NCBI RefSeq assembly: GCF_025024155.1
Contig: NW_026251743.1
Location: 124,001 to 188,000 of the forward strand
Direction of reading: 5' to 3'
Length of the DNA stretch: 64,000 nucleotides
From: Gamsiella multidivaricata
Taxonomy: Eukaryota; Mortierellomycota; Mortierellomycetes; Mortierellales; Mortierellaceae
The notes below the pieces were generated by a model that saw nothing but the letters and a program-made list of their open reading frames with translations, did not search any database and was not told the origin of the DNA. Of this stretch, positions 1-12,361 are shown one piece after another (positions within the stretch are counted from its first letter, which is position 1; every line of letters starts with the position of its first letter). Position numbers and translations under genes: made by a program.

Positions 1-3000
1 GTCGGCAATGCCGCTCTCTTTTGGTGCGACAAAATCGGACAGACACATGTACTTCTCATTCGACTCCTTCTCCTTTTCGGCCTGTTGGCGAAGACCGTAA
101 AACTTGGCCACGACCTTCGACCGTGAGTCATCCTCGTAAATCTCGATATCATCGCCCACACTGTTAGCGGGATAGAATCCAACAATGCCTGTTGCTCTCA
201 GCTGCTTCTTATCGATCATGGTCTTCATCATCGCTAATGCCTCCTCGTGCAGCTTCTTAGCCTCCGCACCCACGGTCTCGTCGTTAAAGATCTTGGGATA
301 TCCGCGGTTGGGATATTTGCCGCGCAGCTGCCACACCTGGAAGAACGGGTTCCAATCAATATGCCTCACCACCGAGTTGAGGTCAATGTCCTTGAACACC
401 TTCGTGCCCAGGAACGATGGCTTGACAATCTTTTCCTGGTTCCAATCCAGCACCAGTCTCTGCTCCCGCGCCGCCGCCAAGGTGAGATAACGGCGGTCCT
501 TGAGTCCATCGTAGTGGTCCTCACGAATCTCCTCGTATTCCTCATTAATGTCCTCGATAAATTCCTCGCGCACCTTCTCATCCAACAAACTTGATACCAC
601 GACAACACTCTTGGACGCATCCAGAACGTGAATAGCTGGCTGGGTGTAGCGAGGCGCGACCTTGACGGCTGTGTGAGTCTTAGAGGTCGTTGCGCCACCA
701 ATTAGGATAGGCACCTTCAATCCAGCACGCTCGGCCTCTTTAGCGACGTGGATCATCTCGTCCAACGAAGGCGTAATCAGTCCCGAGAGTCCGATGATGT
801 CGACCTTCTCCTTGACTGCTGTCTCGATAATCTTCTCGCAAGGTGTCATTACACCCAAGTCAATGACCCTGTAGTTGTTGCAGCCCAAGACGACACCTAC
901 AATGTTCTTTCCGATATCGTGCACATCACCTTTCACGGTGGCCATCAAAACAGTGCCCGAGTACCAGTTGTCATCGTCCGCCAAACCCTTCTCTGCAATG
1001 TTCCTCAGGCGCTCCTCCTCCATGAATGGGATGAGATGCGCGACCGCTGTCTTCATCACACGAGCAGACTTAATGACTTGAGGCAAGAACATTTTACCGG
1101 CGCCAAAGAGGTCTCCGACGGTACTCATACCGTTCATCAAGGGTCCTTCGATGACATTCAAGGGACGAGGGTACTTTTTGCTGTCCTGGCGAGCCTCCTC
1201 GGTGTCCTCGACAACGTACTTGACAATTCCCTTGATTAAAGCATAAGCCAGGCGTTCAGCAACTGGCCTGGTTCTCCACTCCTCGGTCTCGGCCTCTTTC
1301 TTGGCACCCTTGGCATTGGCTTGGGCATAGGCAAGCAGCTTGTCAGTGACCTCGGGGTCACGGTTCCAGACAGCGTCCTCGCATAGCTGCAAGAGATCCT
1401 TGGGGATGTCATCGTATACAGTCAAGAAGCCAGCGTTGACGATACCCATGTCCATGCCGACCTTGATTGCATGGTACAAGAACACACTATGCATGGCCTC
1501 ACGAATGATATCCATGCCACGGAATGAGAAGGATAAGTTGGAAACACCTCCACTGATCTTGGCGCCGGGCAGGTTGGCCTTGATGAGTTTGATCGATTCA
1601 ATGAATTCGACTCCGTAGTTGTTGTGCTCTTCCATACCGGTACAGATCGTCAGGATGTTGGGGTCGAAAATGATGTCGTTGGGGTTGAATCCGACCTGGT
1701 CTACGAGAATATGATACGAGCGCGAGCAGATCTCGAATTTGCGATCCGCGGTATCAGCCTGTCCGACCTCGTCGAAAGCCATAACAACGACGGCAGCACC
1801 GTATCTTCGAACAATGGTCGCCTGGCGGATGAACTCTTCCTCTCCGGCCTTGAGCGAGATACTGTTGACAATGCACTTGCCCTGCGCACACTTGAGACCT
1901 GCCTCGATTACAGCAAAGTTGGATGAATCGATCATGAGTGGCACCTTGCTGACATCGGGATCACTGCTGAGCAAGTTCAGGAATCGAGTCATGGCGGCGA
2001 CTCCGTCCAACATTCCCTCGTCAAAGTTGACATCGACCACCTGGGCTCCGTTCTCGACTTGGGAACGCGCAATGGCCAGACACTCATCGTATTCGCCCTT
2101 CAGCACATGGCGAGCGAACTTGCGCGATCCTGCGACATTACAACGCTCTCCAATGTTGATAAAGTTGGATGACTGATCGACCTTCAAGGGTTCCAGTCCA
2201 GACAACCACATGCTGCTGATAACAGGATCCTCCTCAAATTTACGAGGCGCGTGTGGCTTGCAGGCATTGGCGATAGCACGAATATGGTCGGGTGTGGTAC
2301 CGCAGCATCCACCAATGATCGAAACGAGTCCCTCCTTTGCGAAAACTTCGACTTGCTTGGCCATGGCCTCGGGTGATTCGTCATACTCTCCGAAAGCGTT
2401 GGGAAGACCCTGTAATGCAACGACAAGAACATGTCAGATAGCAGAAAATAACCCGTGCGAGTGTTTACAACAATATAAAAGAAACGGGATCAAGCCTTAC
2501 AGCGTTGGGGTAACAGATGACATGAGACTTGGCGGCCTGTCCAATATTGTAGATGAAAGGGCGCATCTGGTCGGCTCCCAAGGCGCAGTTGAGGCCGATG
2601 GCGAAGTAATCTGCATGCTTCATGGAAATAACGAACGCCTCTCCGGTTTGTCCACTTAGGGTACGTCCTGACATATCAACAATGGTACCAGAGACGAAGA
2701 CGGGTGTCCGACGACATCCTTCAGCGAAGCAGAGATCAATCGCAAAGAGTGCAGCCTTGGCGTTGAGGGTATCGAAGATTGTCTCGACCAGGAGGATGTC
2801 TGCGCCTCCGTCCAAGAGACCCTTAGTCTGTTCCTGGTAAGCCTCGACGAGCTCGTCAAAGGTGACGTTTCTGTAGGCTGGGTTCTCGACAGATGGTGAG
2901 ATGGAGCATGTCCTGTTGGTGGGTCCGAGCGCTCCGCAAACAAATCGAGGACGATCTGGCGTACGTGCGGTCATCTTTTTTTTTTTTTTTCGAAGAAACG

Positions 3001-3965
3001 AGATGAGATATTGGAAACAAATTCTTACGCATTCTTGAAGGTGCGCGGTGGAAGACGACCTCTGATAGAAAACATAAGATGCAGAATCTTTACCTTGTCA
3101 CAGGCACGCTTAGCGACCTCTGCTGCCACCTTGTTCATGCGGTAGGCTTCTTTCTCAAGACCGTAATCGAGCTGCGCAATCGAGGTGGACGAGAAGGTGT
3201 TGGTCTCAACCATGTCTGCTCCTGCGTCCAGATACTGCCAATGAATGAGTTCGATTGCATCTGGCTGGGTGAAGACCAGCATGTCGTTATTACCCTTTAG
3301 ATCCTTGGGGTGGTTCTTGAACTCCTCGCCTATTTACCATCCAAAGACCATCTCATGTGAGAATGTTTTTCAGCTTGAGCAGCCTTGACATGTTAAGGTT
3401 TAGGGCCGTGGTGGTGCGATAACAGCGATCAGACCAGACAGACGCGGAGTCGGAAAGAGCCGACTGTTGGGAGTCACACTCCAGATGATTGCGAATTCGG
3501 TAGTGTCCCATATTAGATGCATCATATCGTTCGAAAGTGTCCAGCATGTCAGGTATGGCGAGAAAGAAAGTTATCGTATCCGTGCTACATGTCCTGATCG
3601 TCGGCCTGGTTGATGACCATGTTGATATCCAGCATTCCATGCTCCATGTGCCTTTGTCCGAATGAGCAGCTGAACGAAAAGCAGGGTAGGGCAGAGGGGG
3701 TTTGAAAGCTGGAGCAGCTGAAAGTTGAGTGTATATACCTCGGAAGTCTTCCTCGGTCAGTCGCAGACGCTGGATCATAGTTCCCATGGCGCCATCGATA
3801 AACATGATCCGCTTCTTGAGAGTGTTTTCCAGGTATGCCCGGACATCTGTTGTTGTTAAATTGGTGGCGTCAGAAACGGCGTTTGTTAGTCATGGTGTTT
3901 ATATCGAGTAGACACATAGAGGCTGAAGTGAGCTGGGATTGCGACATACCGATAGGGCCAGTCAT
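1..3965 (-). CDS. metH: Cobalamin-dependent methionine synthase (partial, 3' end outside window)
   Basis: Transfers a methyl group from 5-methyltetrahydrofolate to homocysteine through methylcobalamin in the cytosol. Five exons are visible: 3965-3950, 3846-3739, 3329-3094, 2974-2501 and 2409-1. All join in phase and give about 1081 residues. The N-terminal homocysteine domain shows [20 protein letters not shown], the zinc ligand region around GLNCALGAD and [11 protein letters not shown]. The pterin domain ([16 protein letters not shown]) follows. The B12 domain carries [15 protein letters not shown], whose His is the cobalt ligand. The final activation domain is entered ([13 protein letters not shown]) when the window ends, about 150 residues short of bacterial MetH. 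The start is the ATG before a 16-nt coding exon; the following residues ([14 protein letters not shown]) match the family. The gene is transcribed divergently from the isomerase at 4801. The call is secure. Confidence 0.96.
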
Positions 3966-4800
3966 GATGGGATAGCGAGTGTGGGTGAGGATGGATGGGG
4001 AGAAGGAAAGAAGAATGGACCGGAGAAGGGTGAGGGAGGGGACGAGAGGTGCAAGAAGAAAAGAAAAGGAAGAGGGGGGGAGGGATAAGGTACGAAAGGT
4101 AAAAAAAAAAAAGTTGGGGGCAAATTTCTCCTCTTCTCCAGCGTGTGATTGCGATCGAATGTCTGTTTTCACAGGGCAGGACTAGAACTCCACTGCGGGG
4201 AAAGGCACAAACAGAAGCGCCACGAGAATCAGAGTCCTTATTGCCACTCTACCATGCTGTCATACTGTCAGAGCAGTCCCATAGTCCTGCCTGCCTGTCT
4301 GCCTGTCTGCCTGTCTTTGTTGCCAGCATTGTCTCCCTCCAGGAAACGGTGTACACGCGTGTCCACAAGTCATTTGCGCGGGAGACTCCGCTGTGCAAGT
4401 GCAGAGATGTGAAACGTGCATGCGCATGCGCGCAGTGGCACAGACAACAATCCGCACCAGATGGCGCTCTGTTCCTTGGGCGATACATATGGTGGATCTT
4501 CTCTGAGTGGGATGCTGCTGCTCCCTGGCGTCGTGAACATGGTCTCTTTTCTTTTTACATCTCATCTCCGGCTGGGCCCCTCCCCTTCCTTGCACACTTT
4601 CACTATCACGTGTCGATCATTATCTCGGGTCCCTTCTTCCTTCTCCACAAACAGGGGTGTTCTTGACCCCTTCGAACGCATTCCTCCTTTACTCTCCTCG
4701 TCATTCACTCGCTCCTTCGCTCTTTCACTCACCCGCTTCACCAGCTTCATTCCCTCTATCCCACCTTTACTTGTCGCCATCCATACACACATATATAGCC
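3966..4800. promoter_or_regulatory. Divergent intergenic promoter region
   Basis: These 835 bp separate two divergent start codons. The half next to methionine synthase is purine-rich on the plus strand (about 3976-4100, with an A tract near 4100). The half next to the isomerase is pyrimidine-rich (about 4560-4760). An 8-bp repeat of the CTGCCTGT type lies at about 4286-4318, and an alternating GCATGC run at about 4417-4433. I see no convincing gene here. Open frames crossing it have low-complexity composition. Confidence 0.5.
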
Positions 4801-5764
4801 ATGACCAATCCTCAAAAAATAGTCTTCCCCTCTGCATCCGAGCCCCTGGTCGAGATCACCCGCGAGGAGCCCCTGTTCATCATGACCATGGTCGATAACG
4901 AGAACCGGTTCACGACCGAGATGTGCAAGGCCATCTGCGATGCCCTGGACCATGTCTCCGATGTCGTCGACAAGGAGGAGCTGACCGAGGCTGCCCTCGT
5001 CACCCGGGGCCAGGACAAGTTCTACTCCAACGGTCTCCACATCGAAAAGGCCTTCTCCATCCCTGGCTTCACTGACCATACCTTCATGCCCATGCTCAAC
5101 AAGATCCTCATGTTTGGCATCCCCACCATCGCATGCCTCAACGGGTAAAACAATACACTATTTCGATCGCCCTTCCTTTATTTTGTTAAAGTTGCATGGT
5201 GGCCAACGTGCCCTTTGTGGAACCGGGAAAATCCCCAGCCGGTCCAACCGCTCATCATCACTCCTATGCTCCTTTTATCAATTAGACATGCTTTTGCTGG
5301 TGGATGTCTCATGGCCATGGCCCACGACTATAGAGTCATGAGAAGCGATCGCGGCTTCATATGCATGGTAACATGAACAACTGTACATATCAGAGTCGTC
5401 GCATTATTGTATGCAGGGACACGATCTAATTTTTTTTTCGCTCTCCAACTCGGTGTAAACTTAGAACGAAATTGATCTGCCTTCGCCTCTGCCCGCTGGC
5501 ATGTCGGCATTGCTTCGCTACAAAATGCACCCACACGTCTACCGATCGGTTGTACTCGAGGCCAGACGCTACCCGGGCAAGGATGCCCTAGCCAACAACC
5601 TAGTCGATGCCATCGCTGAAGGCGTTGATGCCACGTTTGAGCTGGCCAAGCAGGTCGCATGTAAGCTCGCGCCCAAGGCTAAGAGCGGATCTATCTACGC
5701 TCTGATTAAGGAAGACATGTATCCCGAGATTTCGTCGCGTCTCATGTTGAATGCAAAGTTGTAA
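4801..5764 (+). CDS. Peroxisomal enoyl-CoA hydratase/isomerase family protein
   Basis: Crotonase-fold protein, probably a delta3,delta2-enoyl-CoA isomerase for beta-oxidation of unsaturated fatty acids. Three exons (4801-5144, 5286-5367, 5465-5764) join in phase to give 241 aa, the usual size for short peroxisomal and plant ECI proteins. Visible features are the first oxyanion region (KFYSNGLHIEKA), the core helix (PTIACLNGHAFAGGCLMAMAHDYRVM) and the later segment NEIDLPSPLPAGM. The protein ends in NAKL, so the last three residues AKL fit a type 1 peroxisomal targeting signal. The general acid/base Glu of hydratases is not obvious, which favours isomerase. An AATAAA lies about 45 nt after the stop. 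The start is the first ATG of the exon. Substrate specificity is inferred. Confidence 0.88.
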
Positions 5765-7315
5765 CATAGTCATATTAGACCTGTGTTTCGATCTGGATCG
5801 TTTAGAGAATAAACAAACTGCGAATGTACACATGGAGTACTAAAGTACGCGTTGATGATTTGAACCGAACATGGTCGTCGCACTAGAGTAGATCGTATTA
5901 ATAAGATGCACATTGAACCCCGTTCGTCGACGTTCGATATACTGTCTCTATATGACTATCGAGGCTAAAGAGGCAGACGCTTTACGATCATTTACTAATA
6001 CCAGATGTGATTATAGCAAGTACACCATGTCATGCTTCATTTTCTTGAAGTATTTCATGCGTGGCACTGGATCTCCATCATGACTGACACCATTTCATCT
6101 TGCGTTTGCCATTGACAGATATTTCATCTCTAATAATAAGAGATAACCCCGGCATGATCAAGGTGGGCGATAGAGGCGAGGGAAGAAGCCAAAGGACCAG
6201 CAACGGCAGTAGTTCATTTCTCTCTGAGCTCCTATGCGGGCATTTGCTTTCTATAGTGATCAAAACCCATCTTCGTTCTGTTCGCTTTGTTGAATATATG
6301 AGGAAATCAAAAGAGGAGCCTCTCGCGCCTACTCCCAGTCTCATCCAACAAGAAGCTCATGCGGACGTAGGAATCTCTTCTTCCTCCTTTGCGCGCCTTT
6401 TATCGCTGTATTTTCATTTAAACAAATTGTATATCTGTTCTAAACGCAGTACACGATAGAGCGAAAGTAAGAAGTTTGTATAGCACGTCCACGACCCTGG
6501 AGGAGTGCCCTTGAAATAGACAGCAACGGATGCAGTCGAAAACTGGAAGACAGAGGCCGAATTGAAAAAAAATCTCTGGATGTATGGTCTTGTATGATGA
6601 ATCACCAAGGTCTTGCAAAAATGAGTATGTGACAAGGCGTCGGTATCACTATCAGAGGTCATACAACTGATTTATATTCAGTTCCTTCAGATAATACGAA
6701 ATGTGTTTAGTATCATTCTTCCGATGCACCATTTGTGCTTTCAGAACAGGTTCGTATGAAGTTACATGAATGAGTGGAAGGAAATCTACGGTGACGATAA
6801 TTTTATCCGCATTGCTTTCGTTCGCAGAAGTGCCGACTCATAGATGCTATGCGAATGTTGATAATGGGTGGTATAACTATATTTGGGCCTGCAGTATGTT
6901 TTTGTATGGGTTTAGTACGGACTGTCCCAGGCGTTTCAGGTCCAAGACATCATAACATACTTGTGCCCTGGTGCTAAATGCAACAACCTGAATAACCAAG
7001 CAAACGTCGCTACATAACTTGGTATGATCAATTTGATGAGCTGCTACATGGGTTTAATGCAGGTTGCTGTCTTTTTTTTTTTTTTTTGGCCTATCGCCTA
7101 TGAAGAGATGCGAGCGTAAGCCTCAATCAAGTAACATCCTGTTGCCCATCGACGATAACAAACAATGAAGATCCCAGGTCATATCCGCGCACACCAAGCA
7201 AAAGGACCTCGGACTACGCCATCCACAGCCGCTAACACTAGATATATTTTCCTTAGTAGATGCGTTTCAACAAAAGCATTGAAATGGATGCATTCTCTAA
7301 CGGGTACGTGGCGCA
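5765..7315. other. Intergenic region without recognised gene
   Basis: About 1.55 kb downstream of the isomerase. It holds the isomerase 3' flank with a poly(A)-signal-like AATAAA near 5808, a T tract at about 7071-7087, and several short open frames on both strands with no recognisable motif. Codon composition looks non-coding. I see no RNA gene. Confidence 0.4.
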
Positions 7316-7813
7316 TCATGTGCTCAAGAACTTGGCGACGATCTCGTCGAGGTCTGACTTTTGATGTTGCTCAGTAGCAGCGTGATCCCCATCGTTTCTG
7401 GTCGGGTCAAACTTGAGCGTGGTAGCGATCTGGCAAACTTAAACAATAAGATGTTATGTGATACTCTCTCCGCTAAATGGATCTTTGACGACTCTTTCTC
7501 CCTTCCCAACCTTCTAGCGTAGGAAGTTCTGCTTCACATATGGATTAAAAGGTTCAATCCTAAAGGAAGTACGCAGTTGAATAGTCGTGTTATTCCCCTC
7601 TTTGGCTTTTTGCTGATGTATCTGAAAGTGTTCTCCCGATTGCTCGCACAGACGAGAGAGAGAGATATAGAGTTTGGTTGTTGCTGATTGGCCAAAATGC
7701 CGCCTGGTTGAAGATTCTGATTGGCCAATTGCTAACGATTGTTCCTGAATGAAGTACAACGAGTTTTCTGGGCTGGACAACTTATTGGTGGTATCGTTAT
7801 CGTACTCCCTCAT
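7316..7813 (-). CDS. Possible small two-exon gene (hypothetical)
   Basis: Weak candidate. The 7316-7429 stretch, read on the minus strand, is an acceptor-bounded frame of 37 residues plus stop, containing LKFDPTRNDGD and a C-terminus KSDLDEIVAKFLST. Its composition is much more protein-like than its surroundings. A 99-codon open frame upstream (7813 down to 7514) can join it in phase through a GTGAAG donor at about 7542, giving an intron near 112 nt, typical for this genome. Against the model, the upstream frame contains two copies of GGCCAATCAG, which look like CCAAT promoter boxes, so the true start may lie elsewhere. I recognise no family. Confidence 0.25.
7685..7732 (-). promoter_or_regulatory. 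Pair of CCAAT boxes
   Basis: Two near-identical copies of TGATTGGCCAA (CCAAT on the minus strand) lie about 32 bp apart. CCAAT boxes bind the fungal HAP/NF-Y complex. They could drive a minus-strand transcript through 7316-7600 or serve the glycogen synthase gene about 870 bp away. They are also inside the hypothetical frame described at 7316-7813, so the two readings conflict. Confidence 0.35.
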
Positions 7814-8594
7814 CTGCTAAACTATTAGATGGAGTACATGCGCTACTGCTCTGCTCGTATGCATATCCAACGAATAAGAGATCACAAAAAAAAAAGAGAG
7901 AAAGGAGCAGACAGCGACCGAAAGAGCGGATCTGAGATACAAAATGCACAAACAGCATCACGGTCCGCCCGTGCGCTGATGCATGAGCGATGCATAGACG
8001 GAAGACTAAAAAAAAATAGACAAGGGATGGAGATAGAGCAGGGCAGAGGCGATAGGGCAGCTTTTTTTATTTATTTGTTTGTGTGTATCGCACACAACCC
8101 CGAATGAGGAGTGCTTGCAATGCAGTTTGTGGAGAAGCCAGATTATATGGTGGAGATAAGATAAATAAGCCCAGGAAGAAAAAATAAAGAGAGTTGTAAC
8201 TCAGCTTGTCTTTCGTTGCCGTTTCTCTTTCGCGGGTTCGTGTCCCTTCGTGTCCCTTCGTGTCCCCTCGTGTTTTGTTGGTGAAGAGGAAAGATAGGCT
8301 GGGTAAGGATGCTTACAAACATGCATATGGAGGTTTAAAAGGATAACAAGGAAGGGACGGAAGACCAGCAGATAGCTGGCAAGGCCCAGAAGGGCATCTG
8401 TTTTCGTTATCCCTTCGGGTGAATGGGATTCGATGCGATGTGATGCATGGTTTTGTCCGAGTGACTACTGGCCAGGTCATGTATAAATTTGTTCGCGAAG
8501 CAATCCATGTCTCTCTTCTTTCTTTCGCTTCCTTCTTCTTTTCAAACCTACACTCTCTTCCTATCTACCTCCTCATCATCCATCTACTTCATCC
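7814..8594 (+). promoter_or_regulatory. Upstream region of glycogen synthase
   Basis: About 780 bp with A-rich tracts (about 7886-7900, 8009-8017) and a 10-bp tandem repeat of CGTGTCCCTT at about 8238-8272. A pyrimidine-rich stretch runs at 8500-8580 directly before the start codon. I see no gene in it. Confidence 0.4.
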
Positions 8595-11500
8595 ATGACG
8601 TTGGAGCAGCCCAACCAGCAAAGGAACGTCCACAAGCCCCTTCTCTTCGAGATCGCATGGGAGGTCGCAAACAAGGGTGAGCGCCGTCAACCCCAACTTT
8701 GTTTCGATCTTTAAAGCCTTTCTTCATCAACTGACCCATCAACGGTGCAACCCTTGTAGTCGGAGGAATCTACACGGTCCTCAAGTCCAAAGCCCCTGTC
8801 ACTTGCCATGAATATGGTAGCCGCTATACCATGATCGGTCCTCTCTCCTACAAGACCGCCCCGCTCGAGGTCGAGACCCTCGAGCCAGACACGCCCGAAT
8901 TGAGAATGACCCTCGAATCCATGAAGGAGCGTGGTGTCAAGTTCTTGTATGGTCGTTGGCTGATCGAGGGTGCGCCCAAGGTCCTCCTCTTCGACACGGG
9001 CTCGGTCTATCACAAGCTGGACGAGTGGAAGGGCGATCTCTGGAATGTTGCAGGAATCCCCTCTCCCCCCAATGACCACGAGACCAACGAGGCAATTCTC
9101 TTTGGGTACCTCGTCGCCTGGTTCCTTGGTGAGGTAAGCAACAACACAAGATCGACAACAAGACGAAAGCGACGACAGCGACGGCTTGGGCAGATGGCTT
9201 TAAAGTGTGCTCTGTTTCTGGTTGTTTGTGGGCATGGGTCCGTATATCATTCTGAATGGTTATACGATACATTTTCAACCCCATCCAGTCCTTCTTTTCT
9301 GTCCAAGACAAGACCAAGAAGGATACCGAGAGTGTTGAGGGATACCGAAAGGTGTTTCGAAACATGTCGATCCCCCACTGTGTGGTGGTGCATGGTGCTC
9401 TTTCTAAACCCTCGTCATCATACATTCATGTCGGTCGATCGGACCCAGAATGATCTTCCCTCTCCTCTCTATACACACATCCGTAATCGAACACTGTACG
9501 CCGTTCATTGTATTTTTTTTTTTGTGTAATCACAGGCACGGTTAAACGACTATGAGCTCTTCTTCCACCCCAACAAATGGAACTGGGATGAGCATATGGT
9601 CCAGATAACCAAGGAGAACGTTCAACAGCTGGGATCTGGGCTACAATGATCGATCTGGGCAACGGGGGGTTGAAAAAGGGGGAATAAACACGCGAAAAAA
9701 TCCATCGTTCTTGGGGTCTTGCTGTCGTTGTTGATTGCGACTAAAATGCATCTATTGCCGAGACTAACCCCATATCTCTTTGATTACGATCGACCTAGTT
9801 TGTCGCCCACGAACGCAAGGCCGCTATCATTGCCCACTTTCACGAGTGGCTCGCCGGTGTGGCCATCGCCCTCTGCCGCAAGCGTCACATCGACGTCACC
9901 ACGATCTTCACCACACATGCCACGCTTCTCGGTCGCTACCTCTGCGCCGGATCGGTCGATTTCTACAACAACCTCAGGAACTTTGATGTGGACCACGAGG
10001 CAGGCAAACGCGGTATCTACCATCGTTACTGCATCGAGCGCGCCGCGACCCATTGCTGCGATGTCTTCACAACTGTTTCCCATATCACAGCTTATGAGGC
10101 AGAACATTTGTTGAAGCGCAAGCCAGGTAAGCAAGCATCAAGCGCTCTTTTTATAGCGCTGGAAAGACTAGAATGTTCACGGCACCCACGATGATATCCT
10201 TACCTTGTCCTGTATTCCTGTGTCAATGTAATGTAGATGGCGTTCTACCCAATGGTTTGAACGTGGTCAAGTTCTCTGCAATGCACGAGTTCCAGAACTT
10301 GCACGCAGTCTCGAAAGACCGCATCCACGACTTTGTGCGCGGCCATTTTTACGGCCACTATGACTTTGATCTCGACAACACGCTCTACTTTTTCACTGCT
10401 GGACGATACGAATATCGCAACAAGGGCTTGGACATGTATATCGAATCGCTTCAGCGTAAGTTTTTTATTTTATTTTATTGAAACTCCTTTCGGAGATCTG
10501 GTGCTCTCCTTGTGTCTCTTGTGTAAGATGGTTACGCAACATCCGACTCACAGACGAACGTTTGTCCACTGGATTCCTGATCTTTTAGGTTTGAACGAAA
10601 AACTCAAGGCAACCAACTCGCCCATGACAGTCGTTGCCTTTATCATCACCCCTGCAGAGACCCACTCGTTCACTGTCGAGACATTGAAGGGCCAGGCTGT
10701 CGTCAAGCAGCTGAAGGAGACCGTCCATGATATCGCTCAGCGCATGGAGACCCGCCTTTTCGAGAAGGCTGCTCGGTAAGCAAGCTGCGATTCACTGGCT
10801 GCTATTATATGTTTTGGATGCGGTGGTACTCCTCTCTAAATACAGGTTGAATCTTTGATCGACTCTATAGTGGCGGTGATGTCAACACAACTCAGTTCCT
10901 GACGAGCGAAGATCAAATCCTACTCAAGCGTCGTACATTCGCCTTGAAGCGCTCGACCCTGCCTCCGATCGTGACGCATAACATGGCGGACGATAGCAAG
11001 GACCCTGTCCTGGACCAGTTGCGCCGTCTCGGTCTGTTCAACCATCCTTCTGACCGTGTCAAGGTCGTGTTCCATCCCGAGTTCATAAACTCGAATAATC
11101 CTCTGTTTGGCCTTGATTATGAAGAATTCGTCCGCGGCTGCCATTTGGGTGTGTTTCCCTCGTACTATGAGCCCTGGGGCTACACTCCTGCAGAGTGTAC
11201 CGTCATGGGTGTGCCCAGCATCACGACCAACCTGTCTGGATTCGGATGCTTCATGGACGACAACATTGTCGACTCTTCAGAATACGGAATCTATATCGTG
11301 GATCGTCGCATGAAGTCCGTGGAGGAGTCAATCCAGCAGTTAGCGGATCAGATGCTCGTGTTCTGCCAAAAGTCACGCCGTCAGCGTATTAACCAGCGTA
11401 ACCGCACAGAGCGTCTCTCGGATCTGTTGGACTGGAAGCGCATGGGACTCGAGTACATCAAGGCCCGTCAGCTAGCGCTTAGGAGAGCGTACCCCGATTC

Positions 11501-11945
11501 TTTCGGCGATGATCACTTTGGCGCTACGGATGAAATCCTACAGGAGCGTCCCAAGGTGCCCAAGCCCCGCTCAGCACCTGGCACTCCTCGTATTCGCACT
11601 CCCCAGGAGGGGGCTGAAGCAGAGCTGACACTTGCCAACATGTCGATCCACGATCGAGAAAAGTACCTCCAATACAAGATGCAGGGCCATGACGACGAAG
11701 AGAACGTGGACTATCAGATCAAGATCCCCTTCCGCCGTCAATCCACCAGAGAGGACCTGTTGGCCGAGGGTGAGTTTGAGGTTTCGGAAGCAGAGGTCGA
11801 GGCAGCCCAAGAGAACATTGCGGCGGTTGGAGTCGCCGCAGCCCAGGCGCAGTACAAGGAAAGGATGGGTGGTGTCAACGGCAGCTTCTATCAGCCCGGC
11901 AGCAGCCGCAACGGCACCATCAGCAATAGCTACCAGCAGCACTAA
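8595..11945 (+). CDS. GSY: Glycogen synthase (GT3 family)
   Basis: Transfers glucose from UDP-glucose to the growing glycogen chain in the cytosol. Six exons (8595-8676, 8760-9133, 9799-10126, 10237-10455, 10589-10775, 10871-11945) are phase-consistent and give 754 aa, slightly longer than yeast Gsy2. Visible features are the donor-site start [38 protein letters not shown], the central [10 protein letters not shown], and the catalytic C-domain [21 protein letters not shown]. The Arg-rich allosteric helix around [19 protein letters not shown] is the glucose-6-phosphate sensor in yeast. The C-terminal tail has [11 protein letters not shown], Pro-directed sites like those phosphorylated to inhibit the enzyme, followed by a Gln/Asn/Ser-rich end. 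The second intron is unusually long (665 nt). The gene runs toward TOM40. Confidence 0.96.
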
Positions 11946-12361
11946 GCAACAAGCGTGGTGGCAGGTGTCGTGCTTTGTTTTCATTTTCAAAATAATGCTT
12001 TCCACAGTCTGGTCGATAGTACTTAGGCGGGAAGGTTGTAAAATACAATTTCTTTGTTCATATCCCTCAACATCTGCAGGTTGTTACCCAAAGTCCCCTG
12101 TCGCTTGTGTTGGTGCACATGCCTATCATCATCCTTGAGCCAGGTCATCACAAATGAGCTGGATGGTGTTTTACAATGAAGTAAATATACATGTTTATAT
12201 CTCAAAAGGGACAGGAAACAAAAGATAAAGATGAAAAAAAGAAATGGTGCTCGTAAAACTCCCTCCTGTTCTCCATCCTGCGTCCGGGCGAGTTGTAATA
12301 TCTAGAGGAAAGAAAAAAAAAGAAAATATGACGGGGCACACCAGACAACATTGCTGTCCGT
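11946..12361. other. Convergent 3' intergenic region
   Basis: These 416 bp hold the 3' flanks of glycogen synthase (+) and TOM40 (-). I see no gene. A/T-rich stretches suitable for 3' end formation lie at about 12180-12245 and 12310-12330. Confidence 0.4.

Noticed and set aside
748..1239. Plus-strand open frame inside methionine synthase
   Set aside because: Antisense shadow of the conserved B12-binding domain.
3030..3062. Possible 32-nt mini-exon in methionine synthase (AG at about 3063, GTAAGA after)
   Set aside because: Joining exon 3 directly to 2974 gives [14 protein letters not shown], matching the family; the mini-exon would insert unrelated residues and break the phase.
9533..9650. 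Extra glycogen synthase exon after a CACAG acceptor
   Set aside because: The enzyme reads straight from GE at 9133 to FVAHE at 9799 as in all homologs; the stretch is intronic.
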